A stretch of 34,368 bases of DNA. Source: Flavobacteriaceae bacterium. GTDB lineage: Bacteria; Bacteroidota; Bacteroidia; Flavobacteriales; Flavobacteriaceae. Location of the stretch: assembly GCA_009827225.1 (NCBI GenBank), contig WUAI01000034.1, positions 1 to 34,368 of the forward strand. Direction: 5' to 3'. How positions within the stretch are numbered: the stretch's first letter is position 1; every line of letters starts with the position of its first letter. This document shows, one piece after another, positions 33,834-34,368 of this stretch. The notes beneath the pieces were generated by a model, which was given only the letters and a program-made list of their open reading frames with translations, searched no databases and was not told the origin of the DNA. Made by a program: the position numbers and the translations under genes.

Positions 33834-34368
33834 TTAGTATCTGTAGTACTCAGGCTTATAAGGCCCTTCTACTTTCACCCCGATATAATCGGCTTGCTCT
33901 TTACGAAGTTCGGTAAGCTCTGCGCCAATTTTTGCCAGGTGCAATTTCGCTACTTTCTCATCAAGGTGCTTAGGAAGCATATATACTTTGTTCTCGTAAT
34001 TATCGGTATTGTTCCAAAGCTCAATCTGTGCAAGCGTTTGGTTGGTGAAAGAGTTACTCATCACAAAACTCGGGTGTCCTGTGGCACATCCAAGGTTTAC
34101 CAATCGTCCTTCGGCCAGCAAGATGATATCTTTCCCGTTTACGGTATACTTATCAACCTGAGGTTTGATCTCGATCTTCGAATGATTGTCGTTCAACCAT
34201 GCAACGTCGATCTCATTATCGAAGTGCCCGATATTACACACAATCGTCTTATCCTTCATGGCTTCAAAATGCTGTCCCTGGACGATGTCTTTGTTCCCAG
34301 TAGTAGTGATCACGATATCCGCATTTCCAACTACGGTTTCAAGACGTTTTACTTCAAAACCGTCCATA
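33834..34368 (-). CDS. ahcY: S-adenosylhomocysteine hydrolase (adenosylhomocysteinase), C-terminal part
   Basis: Partial; the gene runs off the window end on the minus strand. It splits S-adenosylhomocysteine into homocysteine and adenosine, using bound NAD. Visible are the end of the NAD domain ([24 protein letters not shown]) and the C-terminal active-site and dimer part: [39 protein letters not shown], and the terminal YKPEYYRY whose Lys/Tyr reach the NAD of the neighbouring subunit. About 178 residues of an expected 430-440 are in view. Confidence 0.96.
   Translation of the reverse strand, partial: MDGFEVKRLETVVGNADIVITTTGNKDIVQGQHFEAMKDKTIVCNIGHFDNEIDVAWLNDNHSKIEIKPQVDKYTVNGKDIILLAEGRLVNLGCATGHPSFVMSNSFTNQTLAQIELWNNTDNYENKVYMLPKHLDEKVAKLHLAKIGAELTELRKEQADYIGVKVEGPYKPEYYRY

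Overview
The window looks like chromosomal DNA of a gliding-type member of the Flavobacteriaceae (Bacteroidota). The evidence is the mutY-ssb-gldE-gldD block, two secreted proteins with type IX secretion (T9SS) C-terminal sorting tails, a TonB-dependent receptor with a carboxypeptidase-regulatory-like N-terminus, an F1 epsilon subunit lacking the C-terminal helical domain, and a bL21 with a long C-terminal extension. Upstream regions carry the Bacteroidota promoter signature (TTG, 19-21 bases, TAnnTTTG), and Shine-Dalgarno-like sequences are mostly absent. No transposase, integrase, prophage, CRISPR array, rRNA or tRNA was seen, so this is mostly core genome.

Layout. (1) 1-2.5 kb: 3' end of glmS, a structured non-coding RNA (Flavo-1-like), then atpD-atpC with a terminator. 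(2) 2.5-4.4 kb: two tandem paralogous small membrane proteins that run tail to tail into a GNAT acetyltransferase and a small Cys-rich lipoprotein. (3) 4.5-8.3 kb, minus strand: glycerol operon glpD-glpK-glpF. (4) 8.5-13.8 kb: biotin locus bioF-bioD-bioA, a FabB/FabF-type ketoacyl synthase, and bioB. (5) 13.9-15.5 kb: a two-Fn3 lipoprotein and a JmjC/cupin-8 protein. (6) 15.5-20.4 kb, minus strand: HU, a 29-residue basic peptide, RNase E/G with a structured leader, then recX followed 1 base later by two tandem T9SS-exported beta-propeller-like proteins. (7) 20.6-25.5 kb: mutY, ssb, gldE, gldD, an EamA exporter and a DUF4199-like membrane protein. (8) 25.6-27.9 kb: rplU-rpmA behind a strong promoter and a leader with alternative hairpins, a TM2 protein and an unknown exported protein. 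(9) 27.9-33.7 kb: a minus-strand TonB receptor-SDR-DinB-like lipoprotein operon, divergent from a LytS/LytTR two-component pair. (10) 33.8 kb-end: 3' part of ahcY.

The most interesting points are these. An intact ketoacyl synthase sits inside a biotin operon that has no bioC/bioH/bioZ in view; its candidate promoter is built into the bioA stop codon. A TAnnTTT(G/A)-type box lies 12-13 bases before the start codon at several genes (bioF, bioB, mutY, lytS, the 2.5-kb membrane gene and, with a CTG start, recX), suggesting leaderless or nearly leaderless mRNAs. recX has no conventional start codon between the upstream terminator and the conserved domain. RNase E/G and rplU both have structured leaders.
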